64,000 nucleotides of DNA from Stackebrandtia albiflava (GTDB taxonomy: Bacteria; Actinomycetota; Actinomycetes; Mycobacteriales; Micromonosporaceae), in contig NZ_VLLL01000006.1 in NCBI RefSeq assembly GCF_007994225.1, forward strand, positions 1,488,001-1,552,000, given 5' to 3'. Positions 44,801-53,127 of the stretch are shown here, in pieces (positions within the stretch are counted from its first letter, which is position 1; the number at the start of each line of letters is the position of its first letter). The notes under the pieces were generated by a model. That model did no database searches and was not told the DNA's origin. It worked only from the letters and a program-made list of their open reading frames with translations. The position numbers and the translations under genes are program-made.

Positions 44801-45083
44801 CTCCGGCCAGTCGCGCCAACCTGCTCCGGATCCGGCGGGCGAGCTCGGCGGCGGCCTTGCGGGTGAAGGTCAACCCGAGTATCTGGTCCGCCCGGACGTG
44901 CCCGTTGGCGATCAGCCACACCACCCGCGCCGCCATGGTCGCCGTCTTCCCCGAACCGGCGCCCGCGACGATCAACTGCGGCGAGAGCGGCGCCTCGATC
45001 GCGGCGGCCTGCTGCGCCGTCGGCGGATGTGGGTCGCCCAGCAGCGCCGCCAGCCGACGCGCCGAGAAACGGTGCCCGCTCAT
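41853..45083 (-). CDS. adnB: DNA helicase-nuclease subunit AdnB
   Basis: One half of the AdnAB resection machine that unwinds and trims DNA ends at double-strand breaks. 1,076 residues: UvrD-type motor with Walker A AGAGSGKT (40-47), DEYQDT, GDPCQSIYAWRG and later helicase motifs (MTVHAAKGLEWD), then a RecB-like nuclease near 940-975 with GRMDAVF and VVDWKTG. Both motor and nuclease motifs are intact, consistent with AdnB being the main motor. It starts 28 bases after adnA ends. Confidence 0.93.
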   Translation of the reverse strand: MSGHRFSARRLAALLGDPHPPTAQQAAAIEAPLSPQLIVAGAGSGKTATMAARVVWLIANGHVRADQILGLTFTRKAAAELARRIRSRLARLAGVDGVTGPGGEPATGEPTVSTYHAYAASLVTEHGLRAGIETGATVLSSAQAWQVAYAVVRGYDGDMSATNLSVDEIAKRVLSLSDEISEHLSDADGVRGHTEQLLEELRARLGRSTKAVEDLVTGLRARLQLLPLVAEYRERKRAMPAQDFADQLAQAAHLAITVPQVGVIERERYPVVLLDEYQDTSHAQVELLKAVFGGGHPVTAVGDPCQSIYAWRGASAGTLARFRDDFRTRDGEPAARAELTVSWRNTAAVLGVANAISEPLRAGGLPVSVLEPGAAGDGEVTAALLSTVDDEAEWVADRIRRHWDETDPQSPPSTAVLVRKRDQIARLERALRDRDLPVEVVGLGGLLDAPEVREVYATLQVLAKPGSGPALVRLLTGPRWRIGPRDLTALYRRARELAPEQRGYEPTAEGLDEVTLAEALEDPGDPDSYSPAAWERFGELRAELALLRSRADQPVTDLIGEICRVSGLDVEIIVHRQDTARLDAFVEEAARYSGYAAAPSLAGFLSYLEAAEERERGLEVTGATVHTGAVQIMTVHAAKGLEWDCVAVPGLVDGGFPGRTRDANWLTATGRLPYPLRGDAMELPVFDLSEVTAPRDLTTAVKRFAADLREHHETEERRLAYVAFTRARHRLWACGHWWSPAAQSPRGPSTFLTELRAAGATVGEWLAAPTSQENPLLADHVQAVWPPTDPLGERQAAWLAAAEAVRRPVEPGSDAADSRWAEEVDLLLAERAESAADEAVLPRPDRLSVSQLVAWHTDAQRFASSLRRPVPEAPAPHTRRGTAFHAWVERRFGATALIDLAELPGAADPHAAPDESLRELQEAFEASEWAGRTPVALEVPFTTVLESVVVRGRMDAVFATPDGGYEVVDWKTGPPPRGRAARAAAMQLAAYRQAWAALRNVPVAKVTAAFHHVADDVTIRPADLPGLAELAEPLRTRDTGPLPRTRTATPAEEHTSPAAGGPTAGGADDRGVTAAP

Positions 45084-45111
45084 CCTGCTCCCTCCCGTCC
45101 CACCCGGACGC

Positions 45112-48100
45112 TCACTCGGTGACCGACCCGCCCTTACCGCTGATCGGGCAGCATTGTTTCACCGCGCAGGTGTCGCAGCGACGCGAGTGGACCGCGAGGA
45201 ACGTCGCACCCGCCATCCGCCCGGCCACGTCGGTGACCTTGTCCCGCGCCCACCCCGGATCGGCGGCGTCGGGCAACGCGGGCTGTTCCCGCACCGACAC
45301 GGACGCGCCCTTGGTGCCGGTGTACACCAGCGACGCGCCACCGGGCTCGCGGACGTCGCTCCACTCGGAGAACGCGCCCGCCTCCACCGCCAACTGGTAG
45401 GCCGCCAACTGTGGGTTGACCGCCGCCTCCTTCTGCGTGATCGGCGTGGTGCCGGTCTTGATGTCGACGATGTGCAACCGGCCGTCCATGTCCCGCTCGA
45501 CCCGGTCGACCACGCCCGACAGCTCGGCCGACACGCCCGGGGCGATGTCGGGGAGGGAGACGGTGAACCGAGCCTCGGCCGCCACCAGGGTGCGTGGATT
45601 GTCCGCCAGCCAGCCGCCGAGCTTGTCGACCATCCCGCGTACCCGCTCCATGTCCTGCCGGGCCTTCCACGGTGCCGCGAACGGCAACAGGCCGATGCGC
45701 CGGTCGACGAACTCGCGCATCGCGCCCTGCGGGTCGGCCGTACCGGCGGCCGCCTCGGCGGCGGCGTGGACCAGGTCGCCGATCTTCTGCGGCAGTCCGG
45801 CGGGTTCGTTGCCGCCGTGACGTTCCAGGATCCAACGGAGTCCACACTGGTCGAACCGCTCGATCGTCGAGGGCGACACCTTCACACGCTCGCCCGGAAG
45901 GTGCAGCTCCCGCTCGTCCGACAGGGGACGCAGGCCCCACCAGTCGGCGGGGTCGGCGCCCGGCACACCGGCCTCGGCCAGGCGCCGCAACTGCGCGATC
46001 GCGGCGTCACGCCCGGCCCCCTCCGGACCGCACGCGGCGGTACGCAGCTCCGCTACCAGCGCCGGCAGCGTCAGGGCACGCGGCAACGCGGTCACCTCCA
46101 CCGGGGTGACCCCCAGTTCCGACACGAACCGGCTCGGCTGTGACTCGTCGTCGTCGGAGACGGCCGTCACCACCAGGCGATCCCGCGCCCGGCTCACCGC
46201 CACGTGGAAGAGCCGCCGCTCCTCCTCCAGCAGCGCCGCCATCACGTTCATCTGTTCCGGCGGGTTCCCCGCCGCGGCGTCCACGAGCTGTTCGGCGCCC
46301 ATCAGCGAACCGCGTGGCCGCAGGTTCGGCCACCGGCCCTCCTGGACACCGGCGACCACGACGACGTCCCACTCGCCACCCTTGGCCTGGTGGACCGTCG
46401 TCAACCGGACCGCCTCACCACGCCGGGCGTGCCGCGCCAGGGAATCGGCCGGGATGACCTGTTCCATGACGTGCGCGCAGAACACCTCGGGGCCGGCGCC
46501 CGGCAGCCGGTCGGTGAACTCGGCGGCCCAGTCGAACAACGTCATCATCGCGTCCAGATCGGAGTCCGCCGCCTCCGCGCGACTGTCGCCCGAGACCGCG
46601 AGCGCGGCGAGCCGGTCCGACACGCCCGCCGCCCGCCACACCTCCCACAGCACGTTCTCGACGCTGCCGGTCGCGGTGGCCGCGACGGTCAGCAACCGGG
46701 CGATCCGGCGGGCGGGCGCCACCCAGTCGGCGTCGTCGAACTCGTCGAGCACGTCCGGTTCCCGAAGCGCCTCCACCAGCAGCTCACCGCTGTGCCTGAA
46801 CACGTCGGACCGCACCGCGCGGCGCCGCAACTCCTGGCGCAGTCGCCGCTCCCGCAGGGCGTCCGCCCCGCCGTACGGGGAGTGCAGCAACGCCACCGCC
46901 GTCGGCTCGTCCAGCAGTTTCGGGTTCAACCCGCAACGGATGACGGTCAGCAACTGCGCCACCATCGGCTGCGCCGACAGCGGCGTGTCGTCGGCGGCGC
47001 GCTTGACCGGTACTCCCGCCTGCCGCAGTGCCCGGGAGATCTGCGGCAGGTGCTCCGTCGCCGACTTCACCAGCACCGCCATCCGCGACCACGGCACGCC
47101 GTCCCGCAGGTGCGTGCGGCGCAGCACGTCCGCGATGTACCCGGCCTGCCTGCCGCCGGACGGCAGGACCGTCACCGTCACGTCCCCGGCACCGACCTCC
47201 GGCGGAGGCAGATGCCCGCGGTGCCGCGCCGAGCCGCGCAGCCGCGCCGCCACCGAGGCGGCGGCGGAGTGGGGGGCCGAGGCGCTGCGGTGGCAGACCG
47301 CGAGATCGACCTCCGGCGCGGGATCCCCCGCCGCCGTGGGGAAGACCGTGGGGAAGTCACGCATCACCGTGGGATCGCCGCCCCGGAAGCCGAACACGGC
47401 CGAGTCGGCGTCGCCGAACGCGACCAGGTTCGCCCCGCCACCGGCGACCAGCCTCAGCAACTCCGACTGGGCGGGCACGATCTCCTGTAGTTCATCCACG
47501 TAGACGTACGCGGGCGGCCGGATCAGGCCCGGATCGGAGGCGAGTTCGTGGGCCGCCGCGCGGATGATCTCCGCCGCGTCGTAGGACGCCGCACCGGTCA
47601 ACGACGACAGCGCCAGGACGTCCACGTACCTGGTCAGGAAGTCGGCGGCGGCCACCCATTCCGGCCGGTCGTGGACGCGCCCCAGTTCGGCGAGCCGCGG
47701 CGCCGAGATACCGCGTTCGGTGGCGCGTTGCAGCACGTCGTGCAGTTGCTCGACGAACGCCCGGGTCGCCAGGGCGGGCGTGACCGAGTCGGGCCAGGCG
47801 ACGTCGTCGGCGGCCAGCAGTTCCCGGATCACGACGTCCTGCTCCGGTCCCTTGAGGAGCCGGGGTGGCGGTGCGCCACGCCGGGCGGCGGCGAGCCGCA
47901 GCAGCGCGAACGCGAACGCCGGGAAACTGTGGACGGCGACCTCGGCGCCGGTGCGACCCAGCCGGGCGGCGATCCGGTGCCGCAACCGGGCGGAACCCCG
48001 CCGCCCGAAGCCGAGTACCAGGATGTCCTGCGGCGGTACGCCCTCATCGACCCGGGCGGCGACCGACTCCACCAGCGTGGTGGTCTTGCCGGTTCCGGGG

Positions 48101-48261
48101 CCACCGTGCACGAGCAGCGGCCCGAACCGGTGGGCGACGACCCGGGCCTGCCCGGGGTCCAGGCGACGGGGTGCGCCGCCGGCGGTCGCATAGGCCGGCG
48201 GGGCCACGAAGCGATACCCGGGCGAAGTCACGCGAGTCATCAAACCACGCCCGCCCGACAT
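45112..48261 (-). CDS. adnA: DNA helicase-nuclease subunit AdnA
   Basis: Partner of AdnB, 1,049 residues. Walker A GGPGTGKT (53-60) and VDELQEIVP in the motor; the second motor region is weaker. The C-terminus is an AddB/AdnA-type nuclease: VVDRVERD and VDIKTG with a FDQCGLRW Cys and a terminal CDTCAVKQC set, four Cys in all to hold a 4Fe-4S staple. Order adnA-adnB matches mycobacteria. ATG 48240 (MTRVTS) is an alternative start; neither has a strong binding site. Confidence 0.93.
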   Translation of the reverse strand: MSGGRGLMTRVTSPGYRFVAPPAYATAGGAPRRLDPGQARVVAHRFGPLLVHGGPGTGKTTTLVESVAARVDEGVPPQDILVLGFGRRGSARLRHRIAARLGRTGAEVAVHSFPAFAFALLRLAAARRGAPPPRLLKGPEQDVVIRELLAADDVAWPDSVTPALATRAFVEQLHDVLQRATERGISAPRLAELGRVHDRPEWVAAADFLTRYVDVLALSSLTGAASYDAAEIIRAAAHELASDPGLIRPPAYVYVDELQEIVPAQSELLRLVAGGGANLVAFGDADSAVFGFRGGDPTVMRDFPTVFPTAAGDPAPEVDLAVCHRSASAPHSAAASVAARLRGSARHRGHLPPPEVGAGDVTVTVLPSGGRQAGYIADVLRRTHLRDGVPWSRMAVLVKSATEHLPQISRALRQAGVPVKRAADDTPLSAQPMVAQLLTVIRCGLNPKLLDEPTAVALLHSPYGGADALRERRLRQELRRRAVRSDVFRHSGELLVEALREPDVLDEFDDADWVAPARRIARLLTVAATATGSVENVLWEVWRAAGVSDRLAALAVSGDSRAEAADSDLDAMMTLFDWAAEFTDRLPGAGPEVFCAHVMEQVIPADSLARHARRGEAVRLTTVHQAKGGEWDVVVVAGVQEGRWPNLRPRGSLMGAEQLVDAAAGNPPEQMNVMAALLEEERRLFHVAVSRARDRLVVTAVSDDDESQPSRFVSELGVTPVEVTALPRALTLPALVAELRTAACGPEGAGRDAAIAQLRRLAEAGVPGADPADWWGLRPLSDERELHLPGERVKVSPSTIERFDQCGLRWILERHGGNEPAGLPQKIGDLVHAAAEAAAGTADPQGAMREFVDRRIGLLPFAAPWKARQDMERVRGMVDKLGGWLADNPRTLVAAEARFTVSLPDIAPGVSAELSGVVDRVERDMDGRLHIVDIKTGTTPITQKEAAVNPQLAAYQLAVEAGAFSEWSDVREPGGASLVYTGTKGASVSVREQPALPDAADPGWARDKVTDVAGRMAGATFLAVHSRRCDTCAVKQCCPISGKGGSVTE

Positions 48262-48289
48262 CCCCGGCCAGGGTGCGGGTCCGCAGACC

Positions 48290-48637
48290 CTACAACGCCA
48301 GGTGCAACCGAGTGGCCCGGTCGAGTTCCATCAACTTCTGGTCGCTCAGTGTCGACAGGCGATTTCGGATCCTGCTCACATCGACGGCCCGGATCTGTTC
48401 TGTCTGGATCTTGGAGTCCTGCCGGAGGCCCGATTCCCGGCCCTCTAGGTATACCTGAAATGACAGGATCCGGGTGGTGTTGGACGTGAGTGGAACCACG
48501 GTGACCACCCCACGACCGCGCCTCTCCGCAGACCGGTTCGCCGCATCGTTGCTGACGATGACGGCAGGACGCACCTTGTTGGCCTCACTACCTTGATGTG
48601 GTTCGAAATCGACCAGGTAGATGTCACCCCGCCGCAT
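48290..48637 (-). CDS. mazF: MazF-type mRNA interferase toxin
   Basis: 115 residues with the MazF/PemK fold: MRRGDIYLVDFEPHQGSE, VRPAVIVSND (R23 region) and VVPLTSN (48-53), the catalytic neighbourhood. It cuts mRNA at a short sequence when free of antitoxin. Its ATG lies inside the antitoxin gene, so translation is coupled. ATG 48649 is a possible earlier start. Confidence 0.88.
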   Translation of the reverse strand: MRRGDIYLVDFEPHQGSEANKVRPAVIVSNDAANRSAERRGRGVVTVVPLTSNTTRILSFQVYLEGRESGLRQDSKIQTEQIRAVDVSRIRNRLSTLSDQKLMELDRATRLHLAL

Positions 48638-48854
48638 CGGCGAGTCCATCGCTGCTGGTCTGATCCCACAGTGCGGCGTCGTCACTGCCTTCCCACTCGT
48701 CCCAAGCCTGTGAGTACTCCTCTTCAAGCTCATCCATGCGGAGCAGTTCCAATGCCTTGTGCAGCACGGCAGAACGGGAGGGGACGTTCATTCTCCGGGC
48801 GTAGTCGTCCACGAAGGTGATGTCACTCTCTGGTAGGCTCACGCTCACTTTCAT
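48624..48854 (-). CDS. mazE: MazE/RHH-type antitoxin
   Basis: 76 residues: ribbon-helix-helix N-terminus (MKVSVSLPESDITFVDDYARRMNVPSRSAVLHKAL) and an acidic C-terminus (EEEYSQAWDEWEGSDDAA) that would thread into MazF. Overlaps mazF. Probably leaderless, with an operator just upstream for self-control. Confidence 0.85.
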   Translation of the reverse strand: MKVSVSLPESDITFVDDYARRMNVPSRSAVLHKALELLRMDELEEEYSQAWDEWEGSDDAALWDQTSSDGLADAAG

Positions 48855-48860
48855 GGGTTA

Positions 48861-48883
48861 ATGCTACCAGTGGTCCTACTGGT
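48861..48883 (-). promoter_or_regulatory. Promoter and operator of mazEF
   Basis: Palindrome ACCAGT-GGTCCT-ACTGGT (48866-48883) directly upstream of the -10 TAGCAT (48866-48861, minus strand), which ends six bases before ATG 48854. RHH antitoxins bind such short palindromes. Confidence 0.6.
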
Positions 48884-48950
48884 GCTGCCACCTGGCGTTG
48901 AAAAACATGTCCCAGTTAGTGGCATCAACCGGTTTTCCTCAGGAGCAGCG

Positions 48951-49238
48951 ATGACGGTCATCAGGTCGGATCACGCCGGATGGCATCGACAGGCGGGTCA
49001 CTCGGAGGACTATGAAGCCGCCCGCCGCGGTTATCTGCTCGGCCGGCTCGTCTACGACCGTCGGATGGAATTGGGCATCAGCCAATCCGAACTCGCCGAG
49101 CGGGCCGGAATGAGCCAACCGCAGGTCTCGCGACTGGAGGGCGGCGGGGTGACGCCGACCATTCCACTTCTGGAGAGGTTGGCGGACGACCTGGAGGTGG
49201 AACTGACCATAGGATTCACACCGCGCTCGGCGGCATGA
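48951..49238 (+). CDS. XRE-family HTH protein
   Basis: 95 residues with a HigA-like HTH (RRMELGISQSELAERAGMSQPQVSRLEGGGVTPTIPLLERLADDL). AGGAG five bases before ATG 48951. It is divergent from mazEF, with no toxin partner of its own, so it may be a solitary regulator or antitoxin remnant. Confidence 0.75.
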   Translation: MTVIRSDHAGWHRQAGHSEDYEAARRGYLLGRLVYDRRMELGISQSELAERAGMSQPQVSRLEGGGVTPTIPLLERLADDLEVELTIGFTPRSAA

Positions 49239-49242
49239 CGTC

Positions 49243-49281
49243 GCACCGCCCGGCCCATCGGCGTCGTGGGCCGGGCGGTGC
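49243..49281. terminator. Terminator between the HTH gene and metQ
   Basis: Perfect 15-base arms (49243-49257, 49267-49281), nine-base loop, between convergent genes. Confidence 0.75.
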
Positions 49282-49307
49282 ACTCGTGCCGTCTACGACC
49301 GATCGGG

Positions 49308-50114
49308 TCAGAAGGCGGGGATTACGGAGCCGTCGGAGAAGGTGTCCTCGATGAACTGCGCGACCTCGGGGGAGTTGAGCAGTTCGGCCAGCTTCTGGAC
49401 CTGCGGGTCGTCGCGGTTCTCCTCGGTGACCACGAGCAGGTTCGCGTAGGGGTTGCCCTCGCCCGCCTCGGCGGCGAGCGCGTCGTCCGCCGGTGACAGG
49501 TCCGCCTCCAGCGCGTAGTTGCCGTTGATCACCGCCAGGTCGAGGTCTTCCAGCGATCGGGGCAGTTGTGCCGCCTCCTGCGGTACGACCTCCAGGTTCT
49601 TCGGGTTGTCGACGATGTCGTCCTCGGTGGCCAGTTCACCCGCGCCCTCCGCGAGCGTGATCAGTCCGGCGGTCTGGAGCAGTTGCAGTGCGCGGCCGCC
49701 GTTGCTGGCGTCGTTGGGTATGCCGACCTGCGCACCGTCGGGGATCGCGTCGAGCGAGGTCACGGAGTTCGAGTACAGACCCATCGGTTCGACGTGGACC
49801 TCCGCGACACTGACCAGGTTCCCGTCGTTGCCGTCGTTGTACTCGGCGAGGTAGGCGGGGGTCTGGAAGTAGTTGGCGTCGAGGTCGCCGGCCTGCAGCG
49901 CGGGGTTGACCTGCGTGTAGTCGGCGAACTCCTCCACTTCCAGGTCGAGCCCGGCGTCCGCGGCCAGGTTCTCGGAGATGAACTCCAGGATCTGCCCGTG
50001 CGGCGTGGGACTGGCCCCGACCAATAGGGTGTCGTCGTCTCCGGAGGCGCAACCGGTCAGCACCGTGGCGGCGGTCAGGCCGGCGATGCCCGCGACGGCG
50101 AGGTGACGTTTCAT
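49308..50114 (-). CDS. metQ: D-methionine-binding lipoprotein MetQ
   Basis: 268-residue NlpA-family lipoprotein. Lipobox LTGC with C22; the mature part opens VGASPTPHGQILEF and has NYFQTPAYLAEY and SNGGRALQLLQ, the MetQ set. Delivers methionine to MetNI. It is last in the metN-metI-metQ unit, 69 bases after metI, with GGAGA upstream. Confidence 0.9.
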   Translation of the reverse strand: MKRHLAVAGIAGLTAATVLTGCASGDDDTLLVGASPTPHGQILEFISENLAADAGLDLEVEEFADYTQVNPALQAGDLDANYFQTPAYLAEYNDGNDGNLVSVAEVHVEPMGLYSNSVTSLDAIPDGAQVGIPNDASNGGRALQLLQTAGLITLAEGAGELATEDDIVDNPKNLEVVPQEAAQLPRSLEDLDLAVINGNYALEADLSPADDALAAEAGEGNPYANLLVVTEENRDDPQVQKLAELLNSPEVAQFIEDTFSDGSVIPAF

Positions 50115-50183
50115 AATTCTGTTTCTCCTATCGGATTCAAAGGAAACACGGGGGCCGCGACGATGCGGCCGACGGGGGAGTGC

Positions 50184-50825
50184 TCAGCGGCGGTCGAGTC
50201 GCCGCGCGGTGTGGTCGCCGAGGAACTGCACGACCTGCACCAACGCCACCAGCAGCACGACGGTGGCGATCATGTAGCCGGTCTCGTAGCGCTGGTATCC
50301 GTAGCGGATGGCGAGGTCGCCCAGGCCGCCGCCGCCGATCGCGCCGGCCATCGCGGAGTAGCCGGTGATGGCCACGACCGTGACCGTGAAGCCGCGTAGC
50401 AGTCCCGGCAGTGCCTCGGGGAGCATCACGTGCCGGATGGTGCCGAGGCGGCCGGCGCCCATCGAGTCGGCGGCCTCCAGCAGGCCCGGATCCACGTCGA
50501 GCAGTGCGGACTCCACGAGCCTGGCGAAGAACGGCACGGCGGCGACCGCCAGCGGCACCACGGCGGCGGCGCTGCCGATGGTGGTGCCGACCAGGGCGCG
50601 GGTGAGCGGGGTGATCGCCACCATCAGGATGACGAACGGCGCGGACCGCCCGACGTTGACGACGGTGCCCACCACGCGGTGGGTGACCGGCCTGCGCCGG
50701 AAGCCGCCGGGTCCGGTCGCGAACAGCAGCACACCCAACGGCACACCGGCCAGGAGCGTCCACAGTGCCGAGAGGCCGACCATGTGGAGGGTCTCCAGGC
50801 TCGCCTCGACGAGTTTCTCGGTCAT
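50184..50825 (-). CDS. metI: Methionine ABC permease MetI
   Basis: 213-residue membrane subunit with five to six helices, opening METLHM-type (LETLHMVGLSALWTLLAGVPLGVLL) and the EAA loop LLEAADSMGAGRLGTIRHVMLPEALP. The ATG overlaps the metN stop (ATGA). Confidence 0.9.
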   Translation of the reverse strand: MTEKLVEASLETLHMVGLSALWTLLAGVPLGVLLFATGPGGFRRRPVTHRVVGTVVNVGRSAPFVILMVAITPLTRALVGTTIGSAAAVVPLAVAAVPFFARLVESALLDVDPGLLEAADSMGAGRLGTIRHVMLPEALPGLLRGFTVTVVAITGYSAMAGAIGGGGLGDLAIRYGYQRYETGYMIATVVLLVALVQVVQFLGDHTARRLDRR

Positions 50826-51790
50826 GCGCGTCGCACCCCGTATCCGTTGGTCGCCAGCCACTCCACGGCCGGAACCGGGTCGGTCCCCTCCGGAAGCCGC
50901 AGCCGTAGCCTGCCGACCGTGCCGGAGGTGGTGGTGTGCACGGCGGCGTCGGTGATCGACACGTCCAGTCCGAACCGGTTGACCAGTGTCGCCACGACCG
51001 GGTCCCCGACCGCGGCACCGGTGAAGGTGATCTCCAGGCCGGTCCGGGGGTCGAGGGACACGCCCTCGTCCGGTAGCCGGAACGCCTGGGAACCGAGTTG
51101 CGAGCCGGGTGTGGCGAGCAGGTCGGCCACCGGGCCGGACTCGGTGACGGCGCCGTCGGTCATGATCGAGGCCGAATCGCAGATCCGGGTGACCACGTCC
51201 AGTTCGTGGGTGATCAGCAGGATGGTGAGGCCGAGTTCGGCGCGCAGCTTCACCAGCAGGTCCAGGATGTCGATGGTGGTCTGCGGGTCGAGTGCGCTGG
51301 TCGCCTCGTCGGAGAGCAGCACCTCGGGACCGGACGCCAGGGCGCGGGCGATCGCGACGCGTTGCCGTTGCCCGCCCGACAGCCGGGAGGGGTAGGCGTC
51401 GGCCTTGTCGGGCAGGCCCACCAGTTCCAGCAGCTCCCGAACGCGTGTGGCGCGCAGGTTACGGGGTGTCCCGTGGAGTTTCAGCGGGAGCGCGACGTTG
51501 GCGGCGACCGTCCGGTTGTGCAGTAGGCGGAAGTGTTGGAAGACCATCCCGATGCGGCTTCGGGCGTGCCGGAGCGCGTCGTGGTCGAGCCGGGTGAGGT
51601 CGACGCCGTCGACCTCGACGGTGCCACGGTCGGGCCGTTCCAGGAGGTTGACGGTGCGCAGCAGCGTCGACTTGCCGGCGCCGGAGCGGCCGAGTACGCC
51701 GTGGATGCGGCCGGCGGGTACGGAGAGGTTCACGTCGTCGACGGCGACGATGTCGCCGAACCGTTTGGTGATGTCGCGGAGACGGATCAT
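50822..51790 (-). CDS. metN: Methionine ABC ATPase MetN
   Basis: 322 residues. Walker A GRSGAGKS, Q-loop VFQHFRLL, signature LSGGQRQR, Walker B VLLSDEATSALD, H-loop ITHELDVV. The C-terminal part (about 240-320, ITFTGAAVGDPVVATLVNRFGLDVSI) is the NIL domain that shuts the importer when cell methionine is high. ATG 51790 starts MIRLRDITKRF. No S-box-like leader was found upstream. Confidence 0.92.
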   Translation of the reverse strand: MIRLRDITKRFGDIVAVDDVNLSVPAGRIHGVLGRSGAGKSTLLRTVNLLERPDRGTVEVDGVDLTRLDHDALRHARSRIGMVFQHFRLLHNRTVAANVALPLKLHGTPRNLRATRVRELLELVGLPDKADAYPSRLSGGQRQRVAIARALASGPEVLLSDEATSALDPQTTIDILDLLVKLRAELGLTILLITHELDVVTRICDSASIMTDGAVTESGPVADLLATPGSQLGSQAFRLPDEGVSLDPRTGLEITFTGAAVGDPVVATLVNRFGLDVSITDAAVHTTTSGTVGRLRLRLPEGTDPVPAVEWLATNGYGVRRA

Positions 51791-52016
51791 GGTGTGCCTA
51801 TCGGGCGATGGCGAACGGCCGCTTCGGGGCGCGGCGCGGGTGTGGCGGGAGCCCTCAGATGGCACACATTCGGCGGCAGACGACCATGACGGACGGCGCG
51901 GTGTCCCCGCGGTGTCCCCAGTGGTGTCGGCTCGTCACGATTGGCAAGTAAAGCAGCCGACCCGGCCGTCGGCAACGCCCTGTGAGCAATGCCGCAGCCG
52001 GGTCGGCGCGGGGTCG
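51791..52016. other. Spacer upstream of metN
   Basis: 226 bases. The distal part holds the terminator described below for the gene ending at 52017. I looked for a SAM riboswitch in front of metN and do not see a recognisable one; regulation of metNIQ is therefore unclear. Confidence 0.5.
51957..52006 (-). terminator. Terminator-like hairpin after the copper-type gene
   Basis: Ten-base arms CCGACCCGGC / GCCGGGTCGG (51957-51966, 51997-52006) with a 30-base loop, just past the stop at 52017. Confidence 0.5.
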
Positions 52017-52991
52017 TCAGTGGCCGTGGCCGCCGTCGTCGTCCCCCTCGTGGCCGTCACCGGACGGGGACTCCGTGGCGGTGTCGCCCGAGGGCGTGTC
52101 GTCGGGGTGGCCGCCGGTGGGCGGCACCGAGAGCGTGAACTCGGCGGTGCGGACCTCGCCGTCGTGCTTGAAGTCGAGGAACAGCCGGTAATCGCCGGGG
52201 CTGGGAACGGTGATCTGGAATCCGACCTCGGGGCCGGGGGTGGTCTCACCGTCGCCGGGGGTGCCCTCGGGGTGGACGTGCAGGTACGCCAGGTCGCCGC
52301 CGCGCAGTGCGACGAGGTGGCCGTACGCGCCGAGGTAGGGCTCCAGGTCGGTGACGGGTTCCCCGTCCAGGCTCACCGACAGGGTCACCGAGGTGGCCGT
52401 TCCGGCCGACACGTCGCCGTCCAGGGTGACGGTGTAGTCGTCCACCCGGTATTCGGCCGCGGGCTCGGGGAGGTCGGCGGGGGTGTGGTCGCCGGGTGCG
52501 GCGAGGTCGGCGCCGAGGGTGAGTCCTTCGGCCCCGGCGGGGGCGAAGTCGGCGAACACCCGGTACTGGCCGGGTTCCGGCAGGTCGAGCGGGGTGCTCC
52601 AGGTGCCGTCGTCGGCGAGTTCGGGGTGGAGGTGCTGGTAACCGGTCAGGTCGCGGCGGGCCACGATGAGGTGGAGGTCGGCGTCGTGTTCGGTGGTGAA
52701 CTCCGTCACGGGTGCGCCGTCGGGGCCCTCGATGTGGAAGCGGTAGTCCCCGCCGGTGTGCACGTCGCTTTCGGGGACGAGCCGGTAGCCGTCCTGTGCG
52801 ATCTGCAGCCCGCCGGGTGGGTCGTCGGCGGCGGTGTCGTGGTCGCCGCCGTGCCCGTCGTCGTGTGCGCCGTCCGGTGTGGCCTCGGCGTCCTGGGGTG
52901 AGAAGTCGAACCGGCCGCCCGCCCACAGGGCGGCGGCGAAGACGACCGCCAGCCCGGCGACGTATCCGGCGATCTTGATCGGGGTCTTCAA
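52017..52991 (-). CDS. Secreted, copper-type binding protein
   Basis: About 324 residues. A membrane-anchoring helix at 8-22 (AGYVAGLAVVFAAALWAGG), a His/Asp-rich patch (DGAHDDGHGGDHD), then repeated beta domains: LHLIVARRDLTGYQHLHPEL, YRVFADFAPAGAEGLTLGADL, AYGHLVALRGGDLAYLHVHPEG, and a His/Asp/Gly C-terminus. I recall relatives beside csoR and copper ATPases. Two CsoR-like boxes lie upstream, which supports a copper role. TTG 52991 has GAGAGG eight bases upstream; GTG 53000 is possible. Confidence 0.7.
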   Translation of the reverse strand: MKTPIKIAGYVAGLAVVFAAALWAGGRFDFSPQDAEATPDGAHDDGHGGDHDTAADDPPGGLQIAQDGYRLVPESDVHTGGDYRFHIEGPDGAPVTEFTTEHDADLHLIVARRDLTGYQHLHPELADDGTWSTPLDLPEPGQYRVFADFAPAGAEGLTLGADLAAPGDHTPADLPEPAAEYRVDDYTVTLDGDVSAGTATSVTLSVSLDGEPVTDLEPYLGAYGHLVALRGGDLAYLHVHPEGTPGDGETTPGPEVGFQITVPSPGDYRLFLDFKHDGEVRTAEFTLSVPPTGGHPDDTPSGDTATESPSGDGHEGDDDGGHGH

Positions 52992-53015
52992 CGCAATCAC
53001 CTCTCGTCGTCTCGA

Positions 53016-53066
53016 TATACCCGCACGGGGTATGGGAGCGACCTTAACATGCCCCCGGGGGGTATG
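53016..53066 (-). promoter_or_regulatory. Two CsoR-like boxes
   Basis: TATACCCGCACGGGGTAT (53016-53033) and ATGCCCCCGGGGGGTAT-type site (53049-53065) match the AT-flanked CCC/GGG palindromes bound by CsoR copper repressors. They are upstream of the copper-type gene; no csoR is in the window. Confidence 0.6.
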
Positions 53067-53115
53067 GCTGCGGGGTGTCGCACCGCGTGGCCGACGATCC
53101 GGGCGGGACGCGGGA

Positions 53116-53121
53116 TATGGT
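53116..53121 (+). promoter_or_regulatory. -10-like hexamer before the M16 gene
   Basis: TATGGT ends six bases before GTG 53128, without a ribosome binding site. Confidence 0.5.
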
Positions 53122-53127
53122 TCGCTT

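Noticed and set aside
42354-45122. Long plus-strand open frame (over 900 codons) opposite adnB
   Set aside because: It is the antisense shadow of a clear helicase-nuclease gene; very GC-rich codons leave long open frames on the other strand. The translation shows no domain.
51791-51960. SAM riboswitch in front of metN
   Set aside because: No S-box or SAM-IV core could be recognised by eye in either strand; a covariance-model search would settle it.
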